Positions 45,652-55,007 of a stretch of DNA of 64,000 bases are shown one piece after another. The position numbers and the translations under genes are program-made. Source of the DNA: Bacteroidaceae bacterium. Lineage in GTDB: Bacteria; Bacteroidota; Bacteroidia; Bacteroidales; Bacteroidaceae. The first letter of the stretch is position 1, and each line of letters begins with the position of its first letter. The DNA is taken from the NCBI GenBank assembly GCA_017559845.1, contig JAFYQQ010000005.1, positions 1 to 64,000 on the forward strand, read 5' to 3'. Under the pieces are notes generated by a model. The model was not told where the DNA came from. It searched no databases and saw nothing but the letters and a program-made list of their open reading frames with translations.

Positions 45652-45915
45652 CTATTTCTTACGGCGGAAAATGGATGTGATGGAACGCAGAAGTCGTGTT
45701 CCTAAACGGACACCTTGATAAATGGCTATACCATTGCTGACCAGACTGCCCATGCTGAAGACTGATGTGGTTGAAGGGATGGGGTCGGTGATGCGTTGGA
45801 CAATCTGCCCCAATCTTTGGCTTGAAGCGTTGATGCGGAGCTTTACTTGTGCTTTTTCTTCTCTTAAAGCAGCTAGGGCGTCAATCTGTCCTGCAATGGA
45901 TTCAGCTTTGTTCAT
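45652..45915 (-). CDS. Small envelope-operon protein, unknown function
   Basis: This is an 87-residue protein with an Ala/Glu/Lys-rich helical N-terminus, a moderately hydrophobic segment (VFSMGSLVSNGIAIYQGVRLG, about residues 51-71) and a strongly basic end (FRRKK). No family is recognised. Its start overlaps the end of the holin-like gene by 14 bp, so it belongs to that three-gene unit. The layout suggests a peripheral or single-span membrane partner. Confidence 0.7.
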   Translation of the reverse strand: MNKAESIAGQIDALAALREEKAQVKLRINASSQRLGQIVQRITDPIPSTTSVFSMGSLVSNGIAIYQGVRLGTRLLRSITSIFRRKK

Positions 45916-46279
45916 TGTTTTTCTCTTCTTTGTTTACAAATAGTCTGATCATCATTCTGGCGAGTGGCTGAATAATCCAAGCATTTCTCTTGCTGTAGGC
46001 GATGAGTAGGACAAGTACAAGGAAAACGGCAATGCTGATGAAACCCAACGAAAGGTTGCCGGTAAGGTCTCCAATCCAGTATGCCAATGCAAATGTGAGG
46101 AAAAACAGTATCATGGCGCCCAAAACGAAACAGACGGCGGCAATGGCCACGGTAGACAAAATTACGGTCAATTTGTCTGCCGTGTCCATCAACGCATATT
46201 CTTTTTGCAAGTTCAAATATTGCTTTGTCTCTTGCAACAGCTTGCGGAAATTGTCTGTGTACTTTTCCTCAGTGTTCAT
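45902..46279 (-). CDS. Holin-superfamily-III-like small membrane protein
   Basis: This is a 125-residue protein with an N-terminal amphipathic helix, two strong membrane segments (about residues 40-65 and 74-95) and a basic/acidic tail. It matches the phage_holin_3_6 (PF07332) type. In Bacteroidetes such genes are ordinary chromosomal genes next to YtxH-type genes, not prophage parts; no phage gene is nearby. The likely role is in envelope stress or membrane organisation (inferred). Confidence 0.78.
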   Translation of the reverse strand: MNTEEKYTDNFRKLLQETKQYLNLQKEYALMDTADKLTVILSTVAIAAVCFVLGAMILFFLTFALAYWIGDLTGNLSLGFISIAVFLVLVLLIAYSKRNAWIIQPLARMMIRLFVNKEEKNNEQS

Positions 46280-46294
46280 CTACAAATCGTAATG

Positions 46295-46510
46295 TTAGAT
46301 TTCGGGTGCGGGGCTGGCCTGCAACTCTTCTGCAATCTCATCTACCAGATTGGCCATTTCCTTGCTGTTGAGCTTGATGCCGCGTTTGCGTAATGCTTCG
46401 GCAATTCTCTCGCGCAAGTCGCTACCTTTTTCAGGAGCAAAAAGTAATCCACATGCAGTACCAATTGCGGCACCGCCTAAAAATGCTACCAAATAATTCA
46501 ATGCCTTCAT
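46295..46510 (-). CDS. YtxH domain protein
   Basis: This is a 71-residue protein with one N-terminal membrane segment (YLVAFLGGAAIGTACGLLFAP) followed by EKGSDLRERI, the typical YtxH signature, and an acidic helical tail. Family members in Firmicutes are general-stress proteins. It is the first gene of the small operon with the holin-like protein (15 bp gap) and has its own promoter. Confidence 0.85.
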   Translation of the reverse strand: MKALNYLVAFLGGAAIGTACGLLFAPEKGSDLRERIAEALRKRGIKLNSKEMANLVDEIAEELQASPAPEI

Positions 46511-46543
46511 AGTCTAAAACGTATTTTATGGTGAGTAATGATG

Positions 46544-46551
46544 CAAATGTA
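46544..46551 (-). promoter_or_regulatory. Promoter -7 box for the YtxH/holin-like operon
   Basis: The minus strand reads TACATTTG. The predicted start near 46537 leaves a leader of about 27 nt. Confidence 0.6.
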
Positions 46552-46646
46552 GTGTTTTTTTTTGTAATAAAAAGTTTTCTACTGGATTTTATGATATTTT
46601 TAACGTTTTTTTTACATTATTTCATGGTTGGTAACTGGAAAATAGC

Positions 46647-46654
46647 TACCTTTG
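46647..46654 (+). promoter_or_regulatory. Promoter for the SPOR lipoprotein gene
   Basis: TACCTTTG with TTGG (46627-46630) upstream at 16 bases. The predicted start near 46661 leaves a leader of about 52 nt rich in A. Confidence 0.65.
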
Positions 46655-46712
46655 CAGAGGTAAAAAATAAAGATAAGAGTAAAAAATAATTCTTTAAAAT
46701 AATTCAGCAAGT

Positions 46713-47210
46713 ATGAAAAAGATTTTCTGGATGGGCACAGCCCTGTTTATGGTGTTTGCAATGAGTTCTTGTAAGAGCAAGGAAAGTGCGTACAAAAAGG
46801 CTTATGAGAAGGCTAAGGCACAGCAGACTGCGACAACAGCGCCTGTAACTCAGCAGACAACTCCCGTAAGTGTTACTCCCGTAACCACAACTACAACTCC
46901 CACCACAACAACCGCAGATTACAGCAATGTAAGCGTACGTACTGAGAACGTAACTCTCGTTTCTGGCGCTCCTTTGAAGGCTTATAGCGTTGTTGTCGGC
47001 AGCTTCGGTGTAAAGGCCAATGCCACTGGTCTTGCCAACACATTGAACAGCAAGGGCTATACCGCTCGTGTGGTACAGGCCAATACCTCAAGCAATGGCG
47101 TTATGTATCGTGTTTGCGCTACCAGCTATGACACCAAGGCAGAAGCAGCTCAGAGCCGCAACAACCTGATTGGTCAATATCCCGGCGCTTGGTTGCTGTA
47201 TAAGAAGTAA
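46713..47210 (+). CDS. SPOR-domain lipoprotein
   Basis: This is a 165-residue lipoprotein with signal MKKIFWMGTALFMVFAMSSC (Cys20 acylated). A short Lys-rich helical stretch follows, then a Thr/Pro-rich low-complexity linker (about residues 40-72), then a C-terminal SPOR domain (about 88-165, from AYSVVVGSFGVKANATGLA). SPOR domains bind denuded peptidoglycan at division sites, so a role in septum or cell-wall processing is likely. It starts a + strand run with ruvX and def (28-bp and 57-bp gaps). Confidence 0.9.
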   Translation: MKKIFWMGTALFMVFAMSSCKSKESAYKKAYEKAKAQQTATTAPVTQQTTPVSVTPVTTTTTPTTTTADYSNVSVRTENVTLVSGAPLKAYSVVVGSFGVKANATGLANTLNSKGYTARVVQANTSSNGVMYRVCATSYDTKAEAAQSRNNLIGQYPGAWLLYKK

Positions 47211-47237
47211 TTGTTATAATTACACATAACTGTTAGG

Positions 47238-47669
47238 ATGGGTAGAATCCTATCAATAGACTATGGGGTCCGTCGCACTGGTTTGGCAGTGACGGACCCT
47301 CTTCAGATAATAGCGAACGGGCTAACCACAGTAAATACGCCTCAGCTTCTTGCATTTTTGCAGGATTATCTCTCCCGTGAGTCCGTAGAACGTTTTGTCG
47401 TGGGGCTTCCCAAGCAGACTAATGGCAGGGACAGTGACAACCTCCCTCGCGTCAAGGCTTTTGTGAAGAAACTTGGTCAGGCTTTTCCGACAGTTCCGAT
47501 AGATATGTGGGATGAACGCTATACCAGCGTAATGGCTCATCAGGTGATGCTGGACAGTGGGATAGGGAAGAAGGCAAGACAAAACAAGGCTTTGGTGGAC
47601 GAGATAAGTGCCTGCATCATATTGCAGGGTTGGATGGAGTCAAGGCAACGCAGCCCTTTTTCTTTATGA
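47238..47669 (+). CDS. ruvX: Putative pre-16S rRNA nuclease / Holliday-junction resolvase
   Basis: This is a 143-residue YqgF family RNase H-fold nuclease. ILSIDYGVRRTGLAVTDPL carries the first catalytic Asp (residue 8); VVGLPKQTNGRDSDNLPRV and WDERYTSVMA are the other family motifs, and DEISACIILQGWM holds the last acidic residue. It matures 16S rRNA in E. coli and was earlier proposed as a resolvase. Confidence 0.94.
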   Translation: MGRILSIDYGVRRTGLAVTDPLQIIANGLTTVNTPQLLAFLQDYLSRESVERFVVGLPKQTNGRDSDNLPRVKAFVKKLGQAFPTVPIDMWDERYTSVMAHQVMLDSGIGKKARQNKALVDEISACIILQGWMESRQRSPFSL

Positions 47670-47725
47670 ACGGCAGTGGTGCCTGATTAGTATACCTTAT
47701 ATATATTATATAAATAAACAAAACA

Positions 47726-48283
47726 ATGATATTGCCCATTTATACATACGGTCAACCCGTACTTCGTAATGAAGCGGAAGATATAGATGAAAATTATCCG
47801 AATCTCAAGCAGACCATTCAGGATATGTATGATACGTTGGACCGAAGCGAAGGAATCGGTCTGGCCGCTCCCCAAGTGGGACTTCCCATCCGTTTGGTGG
47901 TCATCAACCTTGATTTGATCAGCGAGGATTTGCCGGAATATAAAGGATATATCCGTACTTTTATCAATCCCTACATTGAGGAAGTGGATGATTCTGAAAC
48001 AGACGTAATGGAAGAAGGGTGTCTTTCTCTTCCCGGCATCCATGAGGCTGTCCGCAGGCCGACCCGCATTCGCGTCACCTATTTGGATGAAGATTTCCAA
48101 CCTCATGACGAATGGGTGGGTGGTTACCTGGCCCGTGTCATGCAGCATGAGTTCGATCATCTGGACGGAATGGTTTTCACAGATCATCTTAAGGGACTTC
48201 GTAAACAGTTGATCAGAAAGAAACTACAGTCAATTGCCAAGGGTGATTTCGCCTGTAACTACAAAGTAAAGGTAAAGCGTTGA
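47726..48283 (+). CDS. def: Peptide deformylase
   Basis: This is a 185-residue deformylase, which removes the formyl group from new proteins. All three motifs are present: GIGLAAPQVG (43-52), EGCLSLP (97-103, metal Cys99) and HEFDH (141-145, metal His pair and catalytic Glu). The stop TGA overlaps a TTG start of the next gene by 4 bp. Confidence 0.97.
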   Translation: MILPIYTYGQPVLRNEAEDIDENYPNLKQTIQDMYDTLDRSEGIGLAAPQVGLPIRLVVINLDLISEDLPEYKGYIRTFINPYIEEVDDSETDVMEEGCLSLPGIHEAVRRPTRIRVTYLDEDFQPHDEWVGGYLARVMQHEFDHLDGMVFTDHLKGLRKQLIRKKLQSIAKGDFACNYKVKVKR

Positions 48284-50277
48284 TCAAGAGAAACACTGGT
48301 TCCATATTCGCACATCGCCTGTCTTTGTTGCTTGTCGTGCTGTTCCTGTCATGGGGATGGCGTGGCGTAAGTGTGGTTTATGCACAGATCAATACGGACA
48401 GGGTAATGCTTATGGGACGCAATGCTCTTTATTACGAAGACTATGTGTTGGCTATCCAGCGTTTCAACATGGTAGTCAATGCCAAACCATGGATCAGCGA
48501 TTCTTATTTTTATAGGGGATTGGCCAAGTTCTATCTTGAGGATTACCCCGGTGCTGAAATCGATTGTGGCCACGCCCTGGAGCGTAATCCGTATCTTGCC
48601 AATTATTATGGGCTACGCGCCTTGTGCCGCATCAACCAGGAACGTTATGCCTTGGCGGAAGAGGATTATCAAAAGCTTTTGCATCTTAGCCCTCTTGACC
48701 GTAATAGTTGGTACAATATGGTGTTGTGCCAGATAGAACAGGAAAAATATGCCAGTGCGGATTCTGCTCTTGATGTCATGATAAAGCAATGGCCCAAGAT
48801 TCCGTCTCATTATACGTTGAAAGCACAGGTCGCATTTGCCCGAAAGGATACTTTGCAGGGCGAATTATGGGTGGATCGCGCATTGGATGTGAATGAATTT
48901 GACGGTAATGCCTGGAGCATGAAAGCCATGCTTCATGCGGACAGAAAAGAATATGCACAGGCAGAGGCCGCATTGGACAAGGCCATACTTCAGTCTCCCA
49001 GAAATGTGCCGCTTTATGTAAACCGTGCGCTTGCGCGTTATAATCAGGACAACCTGCGAGGGGCAATGTCCGATTACGATGCCGCCATAGAACTGCAACC
49101 CGGCAATTATCTGGCTCGTTTCAATCGTGGACTTTTGCGTGCGAATGTCGGTGCGGACAATCTCGCCATTGAGGATTTCAATCATGTGCTGGAGGTTGAG
49201 CCGGACAATATGATAGCGCTTTACAACCGTGCCTTGCTGTTGGACAATACTGGAGATTATCAAGGTGCCATCCGTGATATCAGTGCCGTGATACAGGAAT
49301 ATCCGCAGTTTTGGGAGGGTTATCGTAAGCGTGCCTCCATCCGTCGGAAGATTGGCGACCGCAATGGGGCGGAACGTGACGAGTTCAAGATTCTGCAGGC
49401 ACAGATGGCGGTAGCTGCCGGTACGTATAAACAAGGGAAGACCCGAAAGAAAAGCGAGCGGACCATTGAGGATTATCAGAAACTTGTGGTTGAGGACGAG
49501 CGTGAAACGGAAAACGAATACGAGAGCGAGTATCGTGGAAAGGTGCAGAACCAGAAGTCTGAGCTTAAGCCTATGCTGCTTTACGTCCTTACTTATTACA
49601 AGAAGGTGTCTCAAGTTAATGGCTATACAGCCTATGCTTCTGTGGTAGATTCGCTCAATAACAGCCATGTGTTGCCTTCAGAATTGTTCCTTTCAGCCCA
49701 GGAGCGCACTTTGTCGGAACAACAGGTAGAACGTCATTTGTCTGCAATAGACAGTCTTGCCGACAAGATTGGAGTACAACCAGCCAATCATGTCCTCTTG
49801 TTCCAACGGGCCATGGACTATTATCACGTCAAGGATTTTGAAGGAGCGATAGCCGATATGAACGCTTTCCTTCAGGCTTTGCCGGCCGACGTTCTTGGCC
49901 TTTGGCTTAGGGCACAGTCGCGCATGGCATTATTGCAGGCCAATGCGAAACAGGCTGCTGCATCCGATCTTAGATTGGGTTATCTAATGGCGCAGCAGGA
50001 CTTCACCCAATGTGTTTCGCTTTGTCCCCAAGTGGCTTATGCCCATTATAATTTGGGTGCAGTGCAGATGGAACTTGGAGAATTGGAATTGGCTGTCGCT
50101 TCATATACCAAGGCGATTGAGTGCGACCCGCATTTCCCCGATGCCTATTATAACCGTGGTGTGGCCAATCTCAAGTTGGGCAGGAAGGAACAGGGATTGT
50201 CTGACCTGAGCCAGGCCGGAGAGTATGGATTGTATCATGCTTACAGCCTGATAAAGCAATATTCTGCAAATAAATGA
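48280..50277 (+). CDS. Exported TPR-repeat protein
   Basis: This is a 665-residue protein. The start is TTG at 48280, overlapping the def stop (TTGA); it is needed to include the signal peptide (core LSLLLVVLFLSWGW, ending VVYAQ near residue 36). At least nine TPR units follow, in two blocks (about residues 40-365 and 490-660), for example DSYFYRGLAKFYLEDYPGAE and DAYYNRGVANLKLGRKEQG. The blocks are separated by a charged, coiled-coil-like linker (about 385-425, KSERTIEDYQKLVVEDERET). Likely a periplasmic or outer-membrane-associated scaffold; specific partners unknown. Confidence 0.88.
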   Translation: MIKRNTGSIFAHRLSLLLVVLFLSWGWRGVSVVYAQINTDRVMLMGRNALYYEDYVLAIQRFNMVVNAKPWISDSYFYRGLAKFYLEDYPGAEIDCGHALERNPYLANYYGLRALCRINQERYALAEEDYQKLLHLSPLDRNSWYNMVLCQIEQEKYASADSALDVMIKQWPKIPSHYTLKAQVAFARKDTLQGELWVDRALDVNEFDGNAWSMKAMLHADRKEYAQAEAALDKAILQSPRNVPLYVNRALARYNQDNLRGAMSDYDAAIELQPGNYLARFNRGLLRANVGADNLAIEDFNHVLEVEPDNMIALYNRALLLDNTGDYQGAIRDISAVIQEYPQFWEGYRKRASIRRKIGDRNGAERDEFKILQAQMAVAAGTYKQGKTRKKSERTIEDYQKLVVEDERETENEYESEYRGKVQNQKSELKPMLLYVLTYYKKVSQVNGYTAYASVVDSLNNSHVLPSELFLSAQERTLSEQQVERHLSAIDSLADKIGVQPANHVLLFQRAMDYYHVKDFEGAIADMNAFLQALPADVLGLWLRAQSRMALLQANAKQAAASDLRLGYLMAQQDFTQCVSLCPQVAYAHYNLGAVQMELGELELAVASYTKAIECDPHFPDAYYNRGVANLKLGRKEQGLSDLSQAGEYGLYHAYSLIKQYSANK

Positions 50278-50340
50278 CTTTGAGGTTTTGGACGTGCAAT
50301 TTTTCCATTGAAAAATGGGGGCAATATGATAAAAAAAATG

Positions 50341-50348
50341 TAATTTTG
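50341..50348 (+). promoter_or_regulatory. Promoter -7 box for thrS
   Basis: TAATTTTG matches TAnnTTTG. The predicted start near 50355 leaves a leader of about 35 nt, very A-rich. No T-box or other riboswitch fits in this short leader. Confidence 0.6.
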
Positions 50349-50389
50349 CACCTTAGTAAATAAAAAAACAAAAAATAACGACAGATAAA

Positions 50390-52333
50390 ATGATTAAAAT
50401 TACTTTCCCTGATGGCTCTGTCCGCGAATATGAAGCCGGCGTTACCGGTCTTGAAATAGCACAGAGCATCTCACAGCGTCTTGCACAGGACGTGTTGGCT
50501 TGTGGCGTGGATGGCGAGACGGTGGAACTCAACCGCCCCATTCTTCAGGACGCATCGGTGGTTCTCTACAAATGGGAGGACGCCGAGGGCAAGCATGCTT
50601 TTTGGCATACCAGTGCCCACCTTATGGCCGAGGCTTTGCAGGAACTTTATCCTGGTATCCAGTTTGGTATTGGTCCTGCCATAGAAAACGGATTCTATTA
50701 TGACGTAATGCCCGCAGAAGGCGTTACCATCCGTGAGGCCGATTTCGTTGAGATTGAAAAGAAAATGAAGGAGTTGGTACAGCGCAAGGAGAACCTTGTG
50801 CGCCAGGACATCAGCAAGGCCGATGCCTTGAAGTTCTTTGGTGACCGTGGCCAGACATATAAGAACGAGTTGATTGAAGATCTGGAAGATGGTCACATCA
50901 CCACCTACACCCAGGGAGCGTTCACAGACCTTTGCCGTGGCCCTCACATGCTGAATACAGCCCCCATCAAGGCCTGCAAGGTGCTTTCTGTAAGTTCTGC
51001 CTACTGGCGTGGCGATGAGAAGCGTCCCCAGATGACCCGCCTTTATGCCATCACCTTCCCCAAGCAGAAGATGCTTGACGAGTATCTGCAGATGCTTGAA
51101 GAAGCCAAGAAGCGCGACCACCGTAAGATTGGTAAGGAAATGGGTCTCTTCATGTTCTCTGAGCGTGTGGGTAAGGGACTTCCCATGTGGCTTCCCAAGG
51201 GAACCGCTCTCCGTCTCCGCCTTGAAGATTTCCTCAAGAAGATACAGAAACGTTATGGCTATCAGCAGGTAATCACTCCGCACATTGGTGGCAAGAACCT
51301 GTATGTGACCAGCGGCCACTATGCCCACTATGGCAAGGACAGTTTCCAGCCCATCCACACCCCCGAAGAGGGCGAGGAATATATGCTTAAACCCATGAAC
51401 TGCCCCCACCACTGCGAAATTTTCGCATGGCGTCCCCGCAGTTACAAGGACCTGCCTTTGCGTCTGGCCGAATTCGGTACCGTATATCGCTATGAGCAGA
51501 GTGGTGAGTTGCATGGCCTGACCCGTGTGCGCAGCTTCACTCAGGACGATGCACACGTTTATTGCCGTCCCGACCAGGTGAAGGATGAGTTCATCCGTGT
51601 GATGGAGATTATCCAGATTATCTTCGGTGCGCTCGACTTTGACAACTTTGAAGCCCAGATCAGCTTGCGCGACCCCAACGACAAGGAAAAGTATATCGGC
51701 TCCGATGAAGTGTGGGAAGCAGCAGAGAAAGCCATTATCGAGGCTTGTGCCGAGAAGGGGCTCAAGACTACAACCGAACTTGGCGAAGCCGCATTCTATG
51801 GTCCCAAGCTCGACTTCATGGTGAAGGATGCCCTTGGCCGCCGTTGGCAGCTGGGTACCATTCAGGTTGACTATAACTTGCCCGAACGTTTCCAGTTGGA
51901 GTATGTAGGCGAGGACAACCAGAAGCACCGTCCCGTAATGATTCACCGTGCCCCCTTCGGTTCAATGGAACGCTTTGTCGCTGTGCTCATTGAGCACACT
52001 GCCGGCCGCTTCCCCTTGTGGTTAAGTCCCGAACAGGTGGTGATTCTTCCCGTCAGCGAAAAGTACAACGAATATGCCTATAAGTTGCAGCAGTATTTTG
52101 ACAGCCAGGAAGTGCGTGCCGAGGTGGACGACCGCAACGAAAAGATCGGCAGAAAGATTCGCGACAATGAAGTGAAGCACATTCCTTATTTGCTCATTGT
52201 GGGCGAAAAAGAACAGTCAGAAGGCACTGTTAGCTTCCGCAGACAGGGTGGAGGCGAGCAAGGAACCCTAAAATTCGAAGATTTTGCAAATAAAATCAAC
52301 GAAGAGGTGCGAAATATGGTAGAAAAGTATTAA
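50390..52333 (+). CDS. thrS: Threonyl-tRNA synthetase
   Basis: This 647-residue class II synthetase is complete. The N-terminal TGS domain (1-61) is followed by the editing domain with [11 protein letters not shown] (about 68-78) and a catalytic core with [10 protein letters not shown] (zinc Cys and His), the [16 protein letters not shown] motif 2 region and [11 protein letters not shown] motif 3. The anticodon-binding domain closes the protein ([14 protein letters not shown] onward). It heads the thrS-infC-rpmI-rplT order seen in many bacteria. Confidence 0.98.
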   Translation: MIKITFPDGSVREYEAGVTGLEIAQSISQRLAQDVLACGVDGETVELNRPILQDASVVLYKWEDAEGKHAFWHTSAHLMAEALQELYPGIQFGIGPAIENGFYYDVMPAEGVTIREADFVEIEKKMKELVQRKENLVRQDISKADALKFFGDRGQTYKNELIEDLEDGHITTYTQGAFTDLCRGPHMLNTAPIKACKVLSVSSAYWRGDEKRPQMTRLYAITFPKQKMLDEYLQMLEEAKKRDHRKIGKEMGLFMFSERVGKGLPMWLPKGTALRLRLEDFLKKIQKRYGYQQVITPHIGGKNLYVTSGHYAHYGKDSFQPIHTPEEGEEYMLKPMNCPHHCEIFAWRPRSYKDLPLRLAEFGTVYRYEQSGELHGLTRVRSFTQDDAHVYCRPDQVKDEFIRVMEIIQIIFGALDFDNFEAQISLRDPNDKEKYIGSDEVWEAAEKAIIEACAEKGLKTTTELGEAAFYGPKLDFMVKDALGRRWQLGTIQVDYNLPERFQLEYVGEDNQKHRPVMIHRAPFGSMERFVAVLIEHTAGRFPLWLSPEQVVILPVSEKYNEYAYKLQQYFDSQEVRAEVDDRNEKIGRKIRDNEVKHIPYLLIVGEKEQSEGTVSFRRQGGGEQGTLKFEDFANKINEEVRNMVEKY

Positions 52334-52338
52334 TTTTG
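52331..52338 (+). promoter_or_regulatory. Promoter box overlapping the thrS stop codon
   Basis: TAATTTTG matches TAnnTTTG and its first three bases are the thrS stop TAA. The predicted start near 52345 would give infC its own mRNA with a leader of only about 13 nt, so infC-rpmI-rplT could be transcribed apart from thrS. Confidence 0.5.
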
Positions 52339-52357
52339 CACCCGATTTACAAAATTA

Positions 52358-53017
52358 ATGAAAAAAGACAATATCAAACAGCAGTATCGCGTTAACGAAC
52401 AGATTCATGTGCGCGAGGTCAGAATAGTGGGAGACGGAATTGAATCCACAGTGATGCCCACCTTTAAAGCCATTCAGTTGGCCGAACAGAAAGGCGTGGA
52501 TTTGGTGGAGATTTCGCCCAACGCCCAGCCCCCTGTTTGTAGACTCATTGACTACAGCAAGTTCATCTACCAGCAGAAGAAACACCAGAAGGAGATGAAG
52601 GCCAAGCAGGTCAAGGTAGATGTCAAGGAAATCCGATTCGGACCGCAGACAGACGACCACGACTACAATTTCAAGCTGAAGCATGCCCAGGGCTTCCTTT
52701 CTGATGGTGACAAGGTAAAGGCCTATGTATTCTTCAAGGGACGTAGCATCCTTTTCAAGGAACAGGGAGAAGTACTTCTGCTCCGATTCGCAGCTGATTT
52801 GGAAGACTACGGAAAGGTGGAACAGATGCCCCAGTTGGAAGGAAAGCGCATGATTATGTTCATCGCACCCAAAAAGCAGGCGGCAGCCATGGCCAAGAAA
52901 GCCGATACAGAGGAAATGCCCGAACCCGAAGCCGCTCCCGTAAAGAAAGCTCCCCAGCAGAAAGCCCGCAAGGAATATACCGGCCCCAAGGTGGAAGGCG
53001 AGGATTTCGACGATTGA
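52358..53017 (+). CDS. infC: Translation initiation factor IF-3
   Basis: This is a 219-residue IF-3. The N-domain starts [15 protein letters not shown], the linker is helical and Lys-rich ([19 protein letters not shown]), and the C-domain carries [19 protein letters not shown]-terminal extension of about 35 residues, Ala/Pro/Lys-rich and ending in an acidic EGEDFDD, goes beyond the E. coli protein and is common in Bacteroidetes. The start is ATG, not the AUU that allows autoregulation in E. coli. Confidence 0.97.
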   Translation: MKKDNIKQQYRVNEQIHVREVRIVGDGIESTVMPTFKAIQLAEQKGVDLVEISPNAQPPVCRLIDYSKFIYQQKKHQKEMKAKQVKVDVKEIRFGPQTDDHDYNFKLKHAQGFLSDGDKVKAYVFFKGRSILFKEQGEVLLLRFAADLEDYGKVEQMPQLEGKRMIMFIAPKKQAAAMAKKADTEEMPEPEAAPVKKAPQQKARKEYTGPKVEGEDFDD

Positions 53018-53109
53018 TTTGTCGCAAGTGAAAAGAGAAGATAGTGCGTAACGCCCTGGTATATGCGTTGCCACATCCTATATTAATAATTTATAAACAA
53101 AACAAAAAA

Positions 53110-53307
53110 ATGCCAAAAGTAAAGACTAATTCCGGTGCAAAGAAGAGATTCGTGCTGACCGGTACTGGCAAGGTAAAGCGTCATCACGCTTATCACAGCC
53201 ACATCTTGACAAAGAAGACCAAGAAACAGAAGAGAAACCTCGACCACAGCGCTTTGGTTGTATCTCAGGACATGAAGGAGGTTCGCGACCTGTTGTGCAT
53301 GCGCTAA
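53110..53307 (+). CDS. rpmI: 50S ribosomal protein L35
   Basis: This is a 65-residue basic protein with the L35 signature ([14 protein letters not shown] at the N-terminus, then [10 protein letters not shown]). The ATG at 53110 follows an A-rich stretch. It is 92 bp after infC. Confidence 0.97.
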   Translation: MPKVKTNSGAKKRFVLTGTGKVKRHHAYHSHILTKKTKKQKRNLDHSALVVSQDMKEVRDLLCMR

Positions 53308-53420
53308 TCTAACGTTTTTTAGAGTCAAGACAAAGTTTTCACTTAAGTTATTAACCGAATGTTTAGCACAAAAGATTGCCCCATGAAGAGGCGACGCTAA
53401 CATTCAAAAAGAAAAAAATT
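53308..53420 (+). promoter_or_regulatory. 113-bp rpmI-rplT spacer, possible L20 operator
   Basis: The spacer is long for this operon and contains AACGTTTTTTAGAG and GATTGCCCCATGAAGAGGCGACGC. L20 represses its own operon in other bacteria by binding mRNA that mimics 23S rRNA, so a binding site here is possible. No fold was proven by eye. Confidence 0.25.
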
Positions 53421-53765
53421 ATGCCAAGATCAGTAAATCATGTAGCTTCAAGAGCTAAGAGAAAGAAAATCCTGGGTCTGACCAGAGGTTACTTTGGTGC
53501 CCGCAAGAACGTTTGGACCGTAGCCAAGAACACTTGGGAGAAGGGTCTTACCTATGCCTTCCGCGATCGTCGCAACAAGAAGCGCACCTTCCGCTCATTG
53601 TGGATTCAGCGTATCAATGCTGCCGCTCGTCTCGAGGGTCTGAGCTATTCTCAGCTGATGGGTCTTCTGCACAAGGCTGGTATCGAGATCAACCGTAAGG
53701 TTCTCGCTGACCTGGCCATGAATCACCCCGAAGCATTCAAGGCTATCGTTGCCAAAGTAAAGTAA
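53421..53765 (+). CDS. rplT: 50S ribosomal protein L20
   Basis: This is a 114-residue L20: [19 protein letters not shown] at the N-terminus (RNA-binding extension), then [15 protein letters not shown] and a globular C-terminus (LDEM-like helix here [13 protein letters not shown]). The last gene of the cluster; a strong terminator follows 20 bp after the stop. Confidence 0.98.
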   Translation: MPRSVNHVASRAKRKKILGLTRGYFGARKNVWTVAKNTWEKGLTYAFRDRRNKKRTFRSLWIQRINAAARLEGLSYSQLMGLLHKAGIEINRKVLADLAMNHPEAFKAIVAKVK

Positions 53766-53784
53766 TTCTTTCTTGCATCGATTT

Positions 53785-53819
53785 AAAAAGGATTGTTCCC
53801 ACCGGAGCAGTCCTTTTTT
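53785..53819 (+). terminator. Terminator of the rplT operon
   Basis: AAAAAGGATTGTTCC and GGAGCAGTCCTTTTTT form a stem of about 15 bp with two G-U pairs and a 4-base CACC loop, ending in a T run. Confidence 0.88.
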
Positions 53820-54254
53820 CTTTAGATGTGTTATAAAAACTTTCCCAGATTTTCCACCATAGTGCACACCCCGATGCATACCGTTGCGTTGGCCAACACA
53901 CCAGCATGCAATAGCCATCGCAGCCTATTGCCTTTTTCTGGGCAGTACTACTGCATTTGCTATCGCAGTATATCTTCATAAGCTTGTGCAGTATATCTGC
54001 GTTGCCACTTGCAGTACTACTGTTCAAGGAGACTGATATTATGAAAAAATATTATCGGACACCAATATTTACAAAATAAATCTTTACATGAAAATGGGGT
54101 AAAAAGTATCACTTAAGTGTTTCTCCGGAAACAGTTAAGTGTTGCTCGTAGCCATTCTGCCTGCCGAACCTCTTGACGATTATCTTTTCAAGTCCTGTTT
54201 CTGATGTGTCCATTGTTGAATATTGTTTTTGTCCAGCCGCTTTATGATACCAAA

Positions 54255-54415
54255 GGCATTCAATATTGGTAGCTTGCCATTTAATGCAGATTGTGGTCTT
54301 CTTTCAATCAGAGATGCCAGTGGCATTCAATATTGGTGGCCTGTCATTTAATGCAGATTGTGGTCTTGTTTCAATCAGAGATGCCAGAGGCATTTAATAT
54401 TGGTAGCCTGCCATT
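54255..54415 (+). repeat. 67-bp tandem repeat, about 2.4 copies
   Basis: Units start at GGCATTCAATATTGGT (54255), again at 54322, and at GGCATTTAATATTGGT (54389). The period is exactly 67 bp. Each unit contains GCAGATTGTGGTCTT and TTTCAATCAGAGATGCCA. Confidence 0.85.
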
Positions 54416-54496
54416 CCTATGGCTGGTATGTAATGTTGTTAATATTACCATCGATGCCGTTAGGTATCGAATGTTGTATTTGCCATTGTTGTTTTT

Positions 54497-54598
54497 TATC
54501 CCATACCTATGGCATGGGATTTGTTGCTTGTTTGCCATTGTTCCAGCCATAGGAATGGTTGGCTACCAATGTTTGATGCCTCTGGCATCTTTCATTTA
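54497..54598 (+). repeat. ~100-bp dispersed repeat, copy A
   Basis: It contains the palindrome-like CCCATACCTATGGCATGGG, CCAGCCATAGGAATGG and GATGCCTCTGGCATC. About 90% of positions match copy B (55008-55108) by eye. Confidence 0.8.
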
Positions 54599-54865
54599 CT
54601 GAAATATGGTCTATTGGCATACTTTGATTTGACCAGTCGGACAATGGCACGCGGATGACGCAGATACGATGGATGACCGCGAAAAAAAAAGTTCTTTTGA
54701 CTCTTATGTTCTTCTGTCTAATCTCAAAACTCATCGCCCACAACATATGTATTTTGATATTTGTCGAAGCAAAGATGAAAACGTAAAACTTTTTTGGTAT
54801 TTACTGATAATAACCATAAGAGTCAAAAACGAGCAAAAATACGTCAAAAAGGGCTTCTGAAGTGC

Positions 54866-54945
54866 CCAACTGGAAAAAAATAATTTTCCAACTGAGAAAA
54901 TATATTTTTCCAACAGGGAAATAAAATTTTCCCAACTGGCCGTTT
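54866..54945 (+). repeat. 22-bp AT-rich tandem repeat
   Basis: Units start at 54866, 54888, 54910 and 54932, each beginning CCAAC(T/A)G followed by an A-rich then T-rich run ending TTTT. The period is exactly 22 bp. The fourth unit is partial. Confidence 0.8.
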
Positions 54946-55007
54946 CTGGCTTTACAGTAGGCTTTACGTCAAATTGATTCTTTGTAAAGTTTTTTTGAGT
55001 TGAAGTA

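Noticed and set aside
45902..46510. Prophage remnant based on the holin-like gene
   Set aside because: No other phage gene; YtxH plus holin-like pairs are ordinary chromosomal genes in this phylum.
53308..53420. Firmicutes-type L20 leader
   Set aside because: That leader sits before infC and is larger; no matching fold could be shown, so only a weak possible operator is listed.
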